DNA of 7,457 nucleotides, from contig CBHROW010000277.1 of NCBI GenBank assembly GCA_966080355.1, positions 1 to 7,457 of the forward strand. The letters run 5' to 3'. This document shows positions 1-6,654 of this stretch, one piece after another. Numbering within the stretch: position 1 is the stretch's first letter; every line of letters starts with the position of its first letter. Below the pieces are notes generated by a model. That model made no database searches. It saw only the letters and a list, made by a program, of their open reading frames with translations, and was not told the DNA's origin. Origin of the DNA: Chryseosolibacter sp966080355 (GTDB lineage: Bacteria; Bacteroidota; Bacteroidia; Cytophagales; Cyclobacteriaceae). A program made the position numbers and the translations under genes.

Positions 1-929
1 TGACCAACAATGCCTTTCGTGAACTTATGGGCTTCGGTGCGTTTGCCAGATTCACGCTCGAGTCGGTAGATCCTGTTGTGCTCGGACATTTTCTTTCGAT
101 TTCAACCGGAGAAACACGCAACGCGGACGTGTCTATCAATGGAAAGAAGCATACGCTTGCACTCTTTGCTTCCAATTTCAAACTCGCAACAACTCACTAT
201 AAACTGCTGTCTGTACAAGACATCACCCAGCAGCTTAGCACAAAAGAAGTTGAAGCATGGATGAAACTGATGCGGGTTCTTACGCACGAGATCATGAATT
301 CAATGTCGCCTATTGTATCTCTGAGTGACTCGCTTCACGAATTGATGGAAAAGAAAAAAGATGACAATACCTGGAAGTTGGTTGGATCGGGCCTTGATGC
401 AATCCGGGTCAGGAGCAAAGGACTACAACGGTTCGCGGAGTCGTATCGTGAGCTTTCAAGAATTCCTGAACCGAAGTTTTCGCAGGTGAGCACCAGGCAG
501 TTGATAGAGAGGATTTGTTTGCTGTTTTTGAATGAGGTAGAAGAAAAGCACATTGATTTGGCTGTGAACGTGGACGATATTCAAATCATGGCCGACAGTC
601 AACTGATCGAGCAGGCGTTCATCAATCTTATTCGCAATGCGATCGATGCCGTTGCAGTTGTAAAAAGCCCTTCAATTCGCATACACGGAAAAGCGCTCAA
701 TGACATGTTCCTATTTCGCCTAACCGACAACGGCAACGGAATAGATGCTGACGTGCGCGACAAGGTCTTTATTCCATTTTTCACAACGAAAAAGAACGGA
801 TCCGGAATAGGGCTCGCGATCGCCCGGCAAATTATTCACCTGCACCATGGAGAAATTGCTGTGGACCCAAGTCATGTGGAAGTTGGTACTTCTATCGTCA
901 TTTCGTTGCCGGTGGAGCCGAGAACCTAA
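1..929 (+). CDS. Sensor histidine kinase with PAS domain (5' end missing)
   Basis: Autophosphorylating sensor kinase that would pass phosphate to a response regulator. The frame is open to the left edge (first full codon at base 3), so the N-terminus lies outside; 308 residues are visible. They begin with the end of a PAS-like fold (NNAFREL near residue 2, closing near YKLLSVQDIT at about residue 75). Next comes the dimerisation/phosphoacceptor box LTHEIMNS with the His at residue 95, then a HATPase domain. In that domain one sees the N-box (Asn212 in NLIRNAIDAV), the G1 box DNGNGID (Asp242), the F-box VFIPFFTTKK, and the G2 box GSGIGLA at 266-272. All key residues are present, so the kinase should be active. 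HEIMNS-type boxes are typical of NtrY-like kinases that work with NtrC-type sigma-54 activators. The partner is not in the window, so that pairing is inference. The gene ends with TAA directly before a heptad repeat array. Confidence 0.93.
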   Translation, partial: TNNAFRELMGFGAFARFTLESVDPVVLGHFLSISTGETRNADVSINGKKHTLALFASNFKLATTHYKLLSVQDITQQLSTKEVEAWMKLMRVLTHEIMNSMSPIVSLSDSLHELMEKKKDDNTWKLVGSGLDAIRVRSKGLQRFAESYRELSRIPEPKFSQVSTRQLIERICLLFLNEVEEKHIDLAVNVDDIQIMADSQLIEQAFINLIRNAIDAVAVVKSPSIRIHGKALNDMFLFRLTDNGNGIDADVRDKVFIPFFTTKKNGSGIGLAIARQIIHLHHGEIAVDPSHVEVGTSIVISLPVEPRT

Positions 930-965
930 AAGAGCACAAGGCAGAAAGCAAAAAGCAGTAAGCGT
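930..965 (+). repeat. AAAGCNN heptad array, left arm
   Basis: Begins directly after the kinase stop codon. Four consecutive 7-base units run from 938 to 965: AAGGCAG, AAAGCAA, AAAGCAG, TAAGCGT. The preceding eight bases (AAGAGCAC) look like a decayed unit. It faces an inverted array of the same motif at 1136-1170; the exact shared core is AAAGCAAAAAGC (945-956), complementary to 1153-1164. Function unknown. Confidence 0.7.
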
Positions 966-1042
966 GTGGACTGCTGTTTTAAACTTGTGTGAAAGCGTAA
1001 TCCACCTCCTGACAACAGAGATTCCAGATTTGCGACAATAAG

Positions 1043-1070
1043 AAAACCGTCTGTACTCTCAGACGGTTTT
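1043..1070. terminator. Bidirectional intrinsic terminator between convergent genes
   Basis: A perfect 11-bp stem pairs AAAACCGTCTG (1043-1053) with CAGACGGTTTT (1060-1070) around the six-base loop TACTCT. T runs follow on both strands (TTTTT at 1067-1071 on +, TTTT on -). It lies between the convergent kinase and desaturase genes and can end transcription from both sides. Confidence 0.88.
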
Positions 1071-1135
1071 TATAAAATCGTTTCTTGTTCAAGAGTGACG
1101 GCTTCGCTCGATTTGCCAATGTTGAGCCGCACGCG

Positions 1136-1170
1136 CAAGCTTTCGGCTTTCAGCTTTTTGCTTTAGGCTT
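1136..1170 (-). repeat. AAAGCNN heptad array, right arm (abuts desaturase stop)
   Basis: On the - strand, five uninterrupted 7-base units follow the desaturase TAG with no gap: AAGCCTA, AAGCAAA, AAGCTGA, AAGCCGA, AAGCTTG. AAGC is invariant and the other three positions vary. It is inverted relative to the array at 930-965 and encloses the terminator hairpin. Similarity to the left arm (AAGAGCA) seems to continue into the last codons of the desaturase. Confidence 0.78.
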
Positions 1171-2139
1171 CTAGGCTGCTTGCTCTTCCAACTCGTTGGC
1201 GACAACCCCCGCTTTCTTCGCTTCCATTTCTTTCCTTAACTGATGCGCATGCATTTTGTTTTTGGAATATTTGATGTGACTTGGAACGCCTTTCACATCC
1301 CAGATCAATCCTAATTTTTCAAGGCCCTTCAAACCGTAGTATGTGAAGTCGATCTCCCACCAGAAAAACCCCTGGCGAGCAGACGTCTCATAATAATGAT
1401 GATTGTTGTGCCATCCTTCACCCAGCGTCAGCAAAGCAAGCCACAAGCTGTTCTTTGATTCTTCGCCTGTCTCATAACGTTGCTTCCCGAACTTGTGCAT
1501 GATCGAGTTGATCGAAAATGTTCCGTGATACAAGATCACCGTGCTCAGAAAAAAACCGATGAACAAAGTCGACAGACCGGCACTCGTAAACATCATCGTG
1601 ATGCTTCCACCATTCACAATTCCACCAAGCGCAGTAACAATGACTGCAAGGATTGTCGGGGGAACAAGATAATGTTTATTCAACCACATGAGTTCGGGAT
1701 ATTTTGCATAGTCTCCGATTGTCTTATAGTCGGTTTCTTTGAAATCAGGTCCAACGATCCAGCCGATGTGCGAATACCAGAATCCATAGATCTTCATTGA
1801 ATGTGGATCAGCGGGTGTATCGCTATGGCGGTGATGATGACGATGATGCGCTGCCCACCAGAGTACGCCTTTTTGCGCTGTCGTTTCCGACATGAACGCG
1901 ATCACAAACTGGAACCAGCGTGAAGTCTTGTACGACTTGTGAGCGAAGTACCGATGATATCCTCCGGTTACCCAAAACATACGGGTAACGTACAGCACTG
2001 CGCACACAATCCAATCGAAAAGTGTAGCGCCCGTCCAAATGGCAGCAAGCGGTAAAAGATGCACAGCAAGGAACGCGATCTCTTGAGAGACGATTGGCTT
2101 CTTGCGCGTTTCCGGTGTAATAGTTGTTGTTTGACTCAT
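1171..2139 (-). CDS. Membrane fatty-acid (acyl-CoA Delta9-type) desaturase
   Basis: Di-iron membrane enzyme that introduces a cis double bond into a saturated acyl chain, adjusting membrane fluidity; oxygen and an electron donor are required. All three histidine boxes of the family are present: HRYFAH (62-67), HHRHHHRH (98-105) and HNNHH (244-248, inside GEGWHNNHHYY). An extra conserved-type His215 sits in NSIMH. Hydrophobic segments at about 20-52 and 160-205 give the usual two membrane hairpins. At 322 residues it matches stand-alone bacterial acyl-CoA/acyl-lipid desaturases without a fused cytochrome b5. The start at 2139 (MSQTTT) is preferred over an in-frame ATG at 2193, which would add 18 residues unlike the family. 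The acyl carrier (CoA, ACP or lipid) and the exact double-bond position cannot be read from the sequence. The last residues (EEQAA) and the TAG stop run into the heptad array and may derive from it. No clear promoter is seen upstream. Confidence 0.93.
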   Translation of the reverse strand: MSQTTTITPETRKKPIVSQEIAFLAVHLLPLAAIWTGATLFDWIVCAVLYVTRMFWVTGGYHRYFAHKSYKTSRWFQFVIAFMSETTAQKGVLWWAAHHRHHHRHSDTPADPHSMKIYGFWYSHIGWIVGPDFKETDYKTIGDYAKYPELMWLNKHYLVPPTILAVIVTALGGIVNGGSITMMFTSAGLSTLFIGFFLSTVILYHGTFSINSIMHKFGKQRYETGEESKNSLWLALLTLGEGWHNNHHYYETSARQGFFWWEIDFTYYGLKGLEKLGLIWDVKGVPSHIKYSKNKMHAHQLRKEMEAKKAGVVANELEEQAA

Positions 2140-2320
2140 GTCCGTTACTAACAGCAGAGGTGACACATAAAGTTCAGAAAATCTGCTGTGCATTTCCTAG
2201 CTTCGTGATGAGCTACAAAGGTCGGGCTTAATCATCAGAAATCATTGCTCAATCTGCGTTAATTTCCGGTGACGTTATTTTGATGGTGAAAAACGGTTTA
2301 ACAGGCGTTAGGTGCGGAAT

Positions 2321-2352
2321 AGTTGGCAGTTGGCAGTGAAATCAGTTGGCAA
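2321..2352 (+). repeat. AGTTGGC heptad array, left arm
   Basis: Units are AGTTGGC (2321-2327), AGTTGGC (2328-2334), a 9-base AGTGAAATC (2335-2343) and AGTTGGC (2344-2350), giving the spacing 7-7-9-7. It matches the reverse complement of 2458-2489 at 25 of 32 positions, and three of the seven differences are G/A changes that still allow G-U pairing in RNA. Confidence 0.75.
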
Positions 2353-2457
2353 CAGGTTGAGTTTGTCAAAGAAGCTCTGGACTGATGAACTGCCGGTGGA
2401 AAATTGAAGTAGCAAAAGAGCGGATCGGATCGGTGAACCATGACTGACTCTTCACCA

Positions 2458-2489
2458 TTGCCAACTGGCTTACTTGCCAATTGCCAATT
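2458..2489 (-). repeat. AATTGGC heptad array, right arm (one base after mutS stop)
   Basis: Read on the - strand: AATTGGC, AATTGGC, the 9-base AAGTAAGCC, then AGTTGGC, the same 7-7-9-7 spacing as the left arm. The array starts one base after the mutS TAG. The first base after the stop plus the array gives an in-frame TAA, so mutS ends in tandem stops (TAG TAA). Confidence 0.77.
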
Positions 2490-2490
2490 A

Positions 2491-5103
2491 CTATTTCCTA
2501 CGCATTACACTAAGCAACTCATTCAATTTCAACAGCGCCTCAACCGGACTGATCGTATTGATGTCTATCTTACTCAGCATGTCCTGAATTTCCAGCGCAC
2601 GCGGATCCGCTTCGAACAAACTCATCTGCGGAATTGGCTTTGGCACGTCTTGAATTTTTTTCTTCTCGTTCTTGTGCTTGTCTTTTTCGAGGAAGTGCAG
2701 AATTTCATTTGCGCGGAAAACAACTTTGTTAGGCATCCCTGCGAGTTGAGCCACGTGAATCCCAAAGCTGTGCTCACTTCCACCTTCTTTTAATTTCCGC
2801 ATGAAGATGATCTTGTCACCCACTTCTTTCACCGAGACGTTGAAATTTTTTACGCGGGTCAGGTCTTCCTGGAGTTGATTGAGCTCGTGATAGTGCGTTG
2901 CAAACAAAGTCTTCGGCTTGCAATCCTTGTGGCTGTGATTGTGCAGATATTCAACAATTGCCCACGCGATCGACACTCCGTCATAAGTACTTGTTCCACG
3001 GCCGATCTCATCCATCAGGATCAAACTGCGATTGCTCAGGTTGTTGAGAATACTTGCCGTCTCCGTCATTTCAACCATGAAGGTCGATTCGCCACGCGAA
3101 AGATTATCCGAAGCCCCGACACGCGTAAATATCTTATCAACAATGCCAATGCTAGCATTTTCCGCAGGAACAAAACTTCCCATCTGGGCAAGGAGCACGA
3201 TCAACGCAGTTTGACGAAGCAATGCAGACTTACCCGCCATATTCGGTCCGGTGATGATGAGTATTTGTTGCTTTTCGCTGTCGAGAAAAATATCGTTGGG
3301 AACGTAAGTCTCTCCGACACCGAGCTGTTTTTCGATTACCGGATGCCGGCCAGCTTTAATGTCAACCACCAGGGAATCGTTGATCTCGGGTTTATGATAT
3401 CGGTTAGCTTTTGCTACGAATGAGAACGACAAGAGACAATCAAGCTGCGCGATGACCCTCGCGTTTTGCTGGATCTGCGGAATATATCCGGCAGCGTGAT
3501 GAACAAGCGCGTTGAAGATCCGCTGTTCGATCACAACAAGCTTCTCTTCTGCGTGCAGGATCTTTTCTTCGTAAACTTTTAACTCCTCGGTAATGAATCG
3601 TTCTGCATTCACCAAAGTTTGTTTGCGAATCCAGTCGTTCGGAACTTTGTCTTTGTTGGCATTGCTTACTTCGAGGTAATAACCGAAAACCTTGTTGTAA
3701 GAGATCTTCAGCGAGGAAAGTCCCGTACGCTCCACTTCACGTTTCTGAATTTGAAGAAGATAATCTTTTCCTGAGAAAGCAATTTTCTGAAGTTCATCGA
3801 GCTCAGCATCGATTCCTTCTTTGATCAATCCACCCTGGTTGCTGTTGATGGAAACGTCTTCACGCAGCTCTTTTTCGATTTTTTCAAGGAGGAATTCGCA
3901 CGGATGCAGCTGATCGGCAAGCTTCTTCAGCTCAGGTGACGAGTTTTCCTGAAGCTCGTGTCGAATAGGGCCGATGCATTTCAGAGAACGCTTCAGCTGG
4001 ATCATCTCGCGCGGGTTGATCCGGTTGACAGCGACTTTAGAGATCAGTCGTTCGAGGTCAGCGATATGACGGAGCGGTTCCTGGATTTTTTCAGCCAAAG
4101 ACTGGTCCGCGTAAAATATGTCGACAACTTTCAAGCGTTCGTCAATCGCCACTTTATCCTTTAACGGAAGGATCATCCATTTACGAAGCTGGCGTGAACC
4201 CATAGGCGTCACGGTTTGATCCAGTACGTTGATCAGCGGAACGCCTCCGTCATGTTGTGAATTTACCAGCTCGAGATTGCGAATGGTGAATTTGTCGAGC
4301 CAAACGTATTTGTCTTCATCGATGCGAGAGATCGATGCGATATGTGAGGTGTCTTTGTGTTCTGTGTCTTCGAGGTAGTGGAGGATCGCTCCCGCTGCGA
4401 TGATGGCTTCACCGTATTCATCGATGCCGAAACCTTTCAGTGAAGCGGTTTTGAATTGATTGATCAGCTTTTCATATCCGTAGTCGAAGCCATATACCCA
4501 TTCATCCAGCGCGAAAGTATTGTATTCGTCACCGAAAAGTTTTTCGAATCTGTCACGGGAACTTTTGCTGAAGATGATCTCCGAAGGTGAAAAGCCCTGG
4601 ATCAATTTGAGCACATAGCTTTCATTTCCCTGCGCGGCATAAAATTCACCTGTTGAAACATCGAGAAAAGAAATTCCCAAAACATCTTTTCCTGCGAAAG
4701 CCGAAGCCAGAAAATTATTTTGCTTTCGGTCGAGAACGTTGTCGTTATAGGAGAGTCCGGGCGTGACAAGCTCTGTGACTCCGCGCTTTACGATTCCCTT
4801 TACGAAACGAGGATCTTCGAGCTGATCACAAATAGCAACGCGATGCCCTGCGCGAACGAGCTTCGGAAGATAAGTGTCAAGTGCGTGATGGGGAAAACCC
4901 GCGAGCTCCGTTTCGGAGGCAGAACCAGCGCCCCGTTTTGTCAACACGATGTCGAGTACTTTACTTGCCGCTACTGCGTCTTGACCGAACGTCTCATAAA
5001 AATCTCCAACACGAAATAACAACAATGCCCCGGGGTATTTTGCTTTGATAGCGTTGTACTGCTTTTGCAGCGGGGTTTCGGTAGTGGTTTTTGACTCGGA
5101 CAT
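2491..5103 (-). CDS. mutS: DNA mismatch repair ATPase MutS
   Basis: Recognises mismatches and small loops in newly replicated DNA as a dimer and recruits MutL using ATP. At 870 residues it is close to E. coli MutS (853). Visible landmarks: the mismatch-wedge motif GDFYETF with Phe35-Tyr36-Glu37; connector and lever/clamp regions through about 575; Walker A GPNMAGKS (619-626, Lys625); the FMVEMTE stretch; Walker B with Asp698-Glu699 in MDEIGRGTS; and the FATHYHEL switch. Near the C-terminus QMSLF (826-830) fits the sliding-clamp (DnaN) binding motif. It is followed by the helical dimer/tetramer tail ending MRRK. The ATG at 5103 is chosen over an in-frame TTG at 5115, because the TTG lies inside the -7 promoter element. 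No mutL or other repair gene is adjacent. The gene has its own promoter and appears to be a single transcription unit, separated from the methyltransferase by a terminator-like hairpin. Confidence 0.98.
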   Translation of the reverse strand: MSESKTTTETPLQKQYNAIKAKYPGALLLFRVGDFYETFGQDAVAASKVLDIVLTKRGAGSASETELAGFPHHALDTYLPKLVRAGHRVAICDQLEDPRFVKGIVKRGVTELVTPGLSYNDNVLDRKQNNFLASAFAGKDVLGISFLDVSTGEFYAAQGNESYVLKLIQGFSPSEIIFSKSSRDRFEKLFGDEYNTFALDEWVYGFDYGYEKLINQFKTASLKGFGIDEYGEAIIAAGAILHYLEDTEHKDTSHIASISRIDEDKYVWLDKFTIRNLELVNSQHDGGVPLINVLDQTVTPMGSRQLRKWMILPLKDKVAIDERLKVVDIFYADQSLAEKIQEPLRHIADLERLISKVAVNRINPREMIQLKRSLKCIGPIRHELQENSSPELKKLADQLHPCEFLLEKIEKELREDVSINSNQGGLIKEGIDAELDELQKIAFSGKDYLLQIQKREVERTGLSSLKISYNKVFGYYLEVSNANKDKVPNDWIRKQTLVNAERFITEELKVYEEKILHAEEKLVVIEQRIFNALVHHAAGYIPQIQQNARVIAQLDCLLSFSFVAKANRYHKPEINDSLVVDIKAGRHPVIEKQLGVGETYVPNDIFLDSEKQQILIITGPNMAGKSALLRQTALIVLLAQMGSFVPAENASIGIVDKIFTRVGASDNLSRGESTFMVEMTETASILNNLSNRSLILMDEIGRGTSTYDGVSIAWAIVEYLHNHSHKDCKPKTLFATHYHELNQLQEDLTRVKNFNVSVKEVGDKIIFMRKLKEGGSEHSFGIHVAQLAGMPNKVVFRANEILHFLEKDKHKNEKKKIQDVPKPIPQMSLFEADPRALEIQDMLSKIDINTISPVEALLKLNELLSVMRRK

Positions 5104-5112
5104 GCGAAAACT

Positions 5113-5142
5113 CAAAGATAGCCACTAACTCGTATGCTGAAA
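5113..5142 (-). promoter_or_regulatory. mutS promoter, Bacteroidota type
   Basis: On the - strand the -7 element TATCTTTG (5120-5113) matches the Bacteroidota consensus TAnnTTTG exactly. A TTTC at 5142-5139, 18 bases upstream, fits a one-mismatch -33 TTTG. Transcription would start a few bases after 5113, leaving only about five bases before the ATG at 5103. Confidence 0.7.
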
Positions 5143-5155
5143 GAACTCTCGAATC

Positions 5156-5249
5156 AAAAAAATATTGAATAACGAATCATGAATAGCGAACACCGAAGTG
5201 GTTGATGTTCACTTCGATATTCAGTGTTCTGTGTTCGTTATTCGATATT
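5156..5249 (-). terminator. GAANNNN heptad hairpin with T7 tract (terminator-like)
   Basis: The arms 5161-5200 and 5210-5249 are inverted copies identical at 30 of 40 positions, around a nine-base loop (5201-5209). Each arm carries five GAA triplets exactly seven bases apart; every difference between the arms falls outside the GAA triplets. On the - strand the hairpin starts 12 bases after the methyltransferase stop and is followed by seven Ts (5162-5156), so it would act as an intrinsic terminator for that gene, just upstream of the mutS promoter. It is also the third heptad array pair of the window. Confidence 0.75.
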
Positions 5250-5261
5250 ATTTTACTGAGT

Positions 5262-5924
5262 TTACAGGTCGTTTTTCGCGGCTACAAGCACCCACATCTT
5301 ATCTCCCTTCTGTTTTTCACGATCTATGTATGGATCTTTTTGAAATGAAATGGTGAACCCGGCTCTTTTGAGGTCTTCGATAACAAACGCCATCCCAACC
5401 TCATGCTTCGATTCCTGCTCGTTTCGTTTCAATTTTCTACGCGAGTCGGCAAGAGGTTCGCAGATCACGATCCTTCCGCCAGGCTTTAATGCATTTTTGG
5501 CATGTAGAAGAATCTTGTCGTGGTCATCCATCTCATGATAGGTATCGAGGATGATGATGGCGTCCAGCGTGTGTTCCGGAAGCTTCGGATCATCATAGTC
5601 GCCTTTGATGATTTGAATATTGCTGATTTTGTTTTGTGACGCAGAGCTTCTGAGCTTGTCGAGTTTGGTTTGATCCACATCCACCGCATAGACCTTTCCC
5701 TGTGGTCCGACAACTTTTGAAAGTTTATAACTCATGTAACCTTCGTGGCAACCGATGTCGGCAACACGGCTGCCCGCTGTGACGTTCAGGAGGTTGATCA
5801 AATCACCTGCGCGTTGCCATTGATCACGCTCTTTCCAGGCATGTGAGGAATAAATATTCTTGTAAGGATCTTGCGCTGCGCCATATGAACACCAGAAACA
5901 AAAAAAGAGGAGAAGTTGTCGCAT
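5262..5924 (-). CDS. Class I SAM-dependent methyltransferase with signal peptide
   Basis: Rossmann-fold methyltransferase of unknown substrate, 220 residues. Seen in order: an N-terminal hydrophobic segment MRQLLLFFCFWCSYGAAQ resembling a type I signal peptide (cut likely after Ala17); SAM-binding motif I VADIGCHEGY (54-63); the acidic end of strand 2, VYAVDVD (Asp82/Asp84); GDYDD (108-112); motif IV IIILDTYHE (123-131); and the post-motif LKPGGRIVICEP (146-157). No lipobox is apparent. An in-frame ATG at 5981 would prepend 19 polar residues and bury the signal sequence, so the ATG at 5924 is chosen. A secreted SAM enzyme is odd because SAM is made in the cytosol. Either the segment is an uncleaved anchor with the domain facing inside, or SAM reaches the periplasm. 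It is transcribed divergently from the RNA methyltransferase gene. It is not recognisable as a named enzyme; a small-molecule methyltransferase is the general expectation. Confidence 0.85.
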   Translation of the reverse strand: MRQLLLFFCFWCSYGAAQDPYKNIYSSHAWKERDQWQRAGDLINLLNVTAGSRVADIGCHEGYMSYKLSKVVGPQGKVYAVDVDQTKLDKLRSSASQNKISNIQIIKGDYDDPKLPEHTLDAIIILDTYHEMDDHDKILLHAKNALKPGGRIVICEPLADSRRKLKRNEQESKHEVGMAFVIEDLKRAGFTISFQKDPYIDREKQKGDKMWVLVAAKNDL

Positions 5925-5961
5925 AGGGTAAGTTAACGACAAATGCGGGTTGGTTGATCGC

Positions 5962-6015
5962 GCATTCGACTTTCCATTCAAGTGTTATGGCGGTTCGAAT
6001 GCGACATTCGAATGC
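5962..6015. promoter_or_regulatory. Cluster of GCATTCGA sites in divergent intergenic region
   Basis: The 145-base gap between the divergent methyltransferase and TrmH-like genes carries GCATTCGA three times: at 5962-5969 on +, and on - at 6002-5995 and 6015-6008. The two - strand copies are 13 bases apart. The last forms the perfect 10-base palindrome CATTCGAATG (6005-6014). Position and symmetry suit an operator for one or both genes, but no regulator is identified. No full TAnnTTTG element was found in the gap. Confidence 0.35.
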
Positions 6016-6069
6016 TGACCGTTATTATTGAAGGACTGAATTGACGTCTCTTTCCATTATTTTCGCGCT

Positions 6070-6600
6070 ATGAAGAAACTCAAACTCGAAGAGCTCGGCC
6101 GCATTTCTGTTGATCAGTTCAAAACTTCCGACAAACTCCCCGTCACGCTCGTCCTCGACAATGTGCGAAGTCTTCATAATGTGGGATCTGCATTTCGAAC
6201 CGCTGATGCCTTTCGTCTCGAGAAGATCTTTCTCACAGGAATAACAGGCACGCCACCCCATCGCGAAATAGAAAAAACCGCGCTGGGCGCAACGCAATCC
6301 GTGGAGTGGGAGTATACATCGACAACTACTGAAGCATTAAAAAGACTTCGGGAACAGAACTACACTATAATTATTATTGAGCAGACCAGCTCGAGTGTAT
6401 CGCTTCAATCTTTTTCGATCGACTCAGGTAACAAGTATTGTCTGGTCTTTGGGAACGAAGTGAACGGTGTGAGCGATGAAGCCATTGCGTTGGGTGACAC
6501 AGCGATCGAGGTCCCGCAGTTCGGAACCAAGCATTCCCTGAATATTTCAGTTTGTCTTGGTATTGTCACCTGGGAATTTTTCAAAAAACTTCAACTGTAA
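6070..6600 (+). CDS. TrmH/SpoU-family RNA 2'-O-methyltransferase
   Basis: SPOUT-class enzyme that transfers a methyl group from SAM to a ribose 2'-OH in tRNA or rRNA, acting in the cytosol as a knotted dimer. The three SpoU motifs are clear: motif 1 DNVRSLHNVGSAFRTAD (30-46, with Asn37 and catalytic-type Arg43), motif 2 LVFGNEVNGVSDE (125-137, Glu130), and motif 3 VPQFGTKHSLNISVCLGI (148-165, with Ser156, Asn158 and Ser160 in the knot). At 176 residues it is little more than the catalytic domain, lacking the N-terminal RNA-binding L30e-like domain of rRNA enzymes such as RlmB. That size is nearer to TrmL or a minimal TrmH. The target nucleotide cannot be read from sequence. The upstream sequence has no Shine-Dalgarno. 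It is divergent from the methyltransferase gene and followed by a strong hairpin. Confidence 0.93.
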   Translation: MKKLKLEELGRISVDQFKTSDKLPVTLVLDNVRSLHNVGSAFRTADAFRLEKIFLTGITGTPPHREIEKTALGATQSVEWEYTSTTTEALKRLREQNYTIIIIEQTSSSVSLQSFSIDSGNKYCLVFGNEVNGVSDEAIALGDTAIEVPQFGTKHSLNISVCLGIVTWEFFKKLQL

Positions 6601-6654
6601 ATGCAACCTTTCTATCAACCTCCGGTACTTAACACAGAAAACAATCAACATATA

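Larger units (their letters stand above)
2140..2490. other. Intergenic region between desaturase and mutS
   Basis: No gene is supported here. The part nearest the desaturase (2140-2320) should hold its promoter, but only a one-mismatch version of the Bacteroidota -7 element is seen (GACCTTTG on the - strand, 2223-2216) and no well-spaced -33 box, so no promoter is called. From 2321 to 2489 lies a pair of facing heptad arrays with a 105-base interior. That interior contains CGGATCGGATCGG (2421-2433) and a 6-bp stem GGTGAA/TTCACC (2432-2437 with 2451-2456). Neither shows a T-tract suitable for terminating mutS. Confidence 0.6.

Noticed and set aside
847..1041. 64-codon + strand frame overlapping the kinase end and the convergent gap
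   Set aside because: It overlaps the conserved G2 region of the kinase in another frame and continues through the heptad array; the product looks random.
930..1170. Regularly repeated short units suggesting a CRISPR array
   Set aside because: The units are 7 bases with no separate unique spacers of about 30 bases, and there are no cas genes; the arrays are paired inverted blocks.
2229..2265. AATCATC / AATCTGC stretch as a fourth heptad array upstream of the desaturase
   Set aside because: Only two or three loosely similar units with unsteady spacing and no inverted partner; it may be a decayed copy but cannot be supported.
2875..3423. 182-codon open frame on the + strand inside mutS
   Set aside because: It is antisense to the ATPase domain of a clearly conserved mutS, shows no recognisable motif, and its composition fits a shadow of the coding strand.
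6058..6065. TATTTTCG as the -7 element of the TrmH-like gene
   Set aside because: One mismatch to TAnnTTTG and no -33 box at the right distance; it would also make the message leaderless. Not strong enough to annotate.
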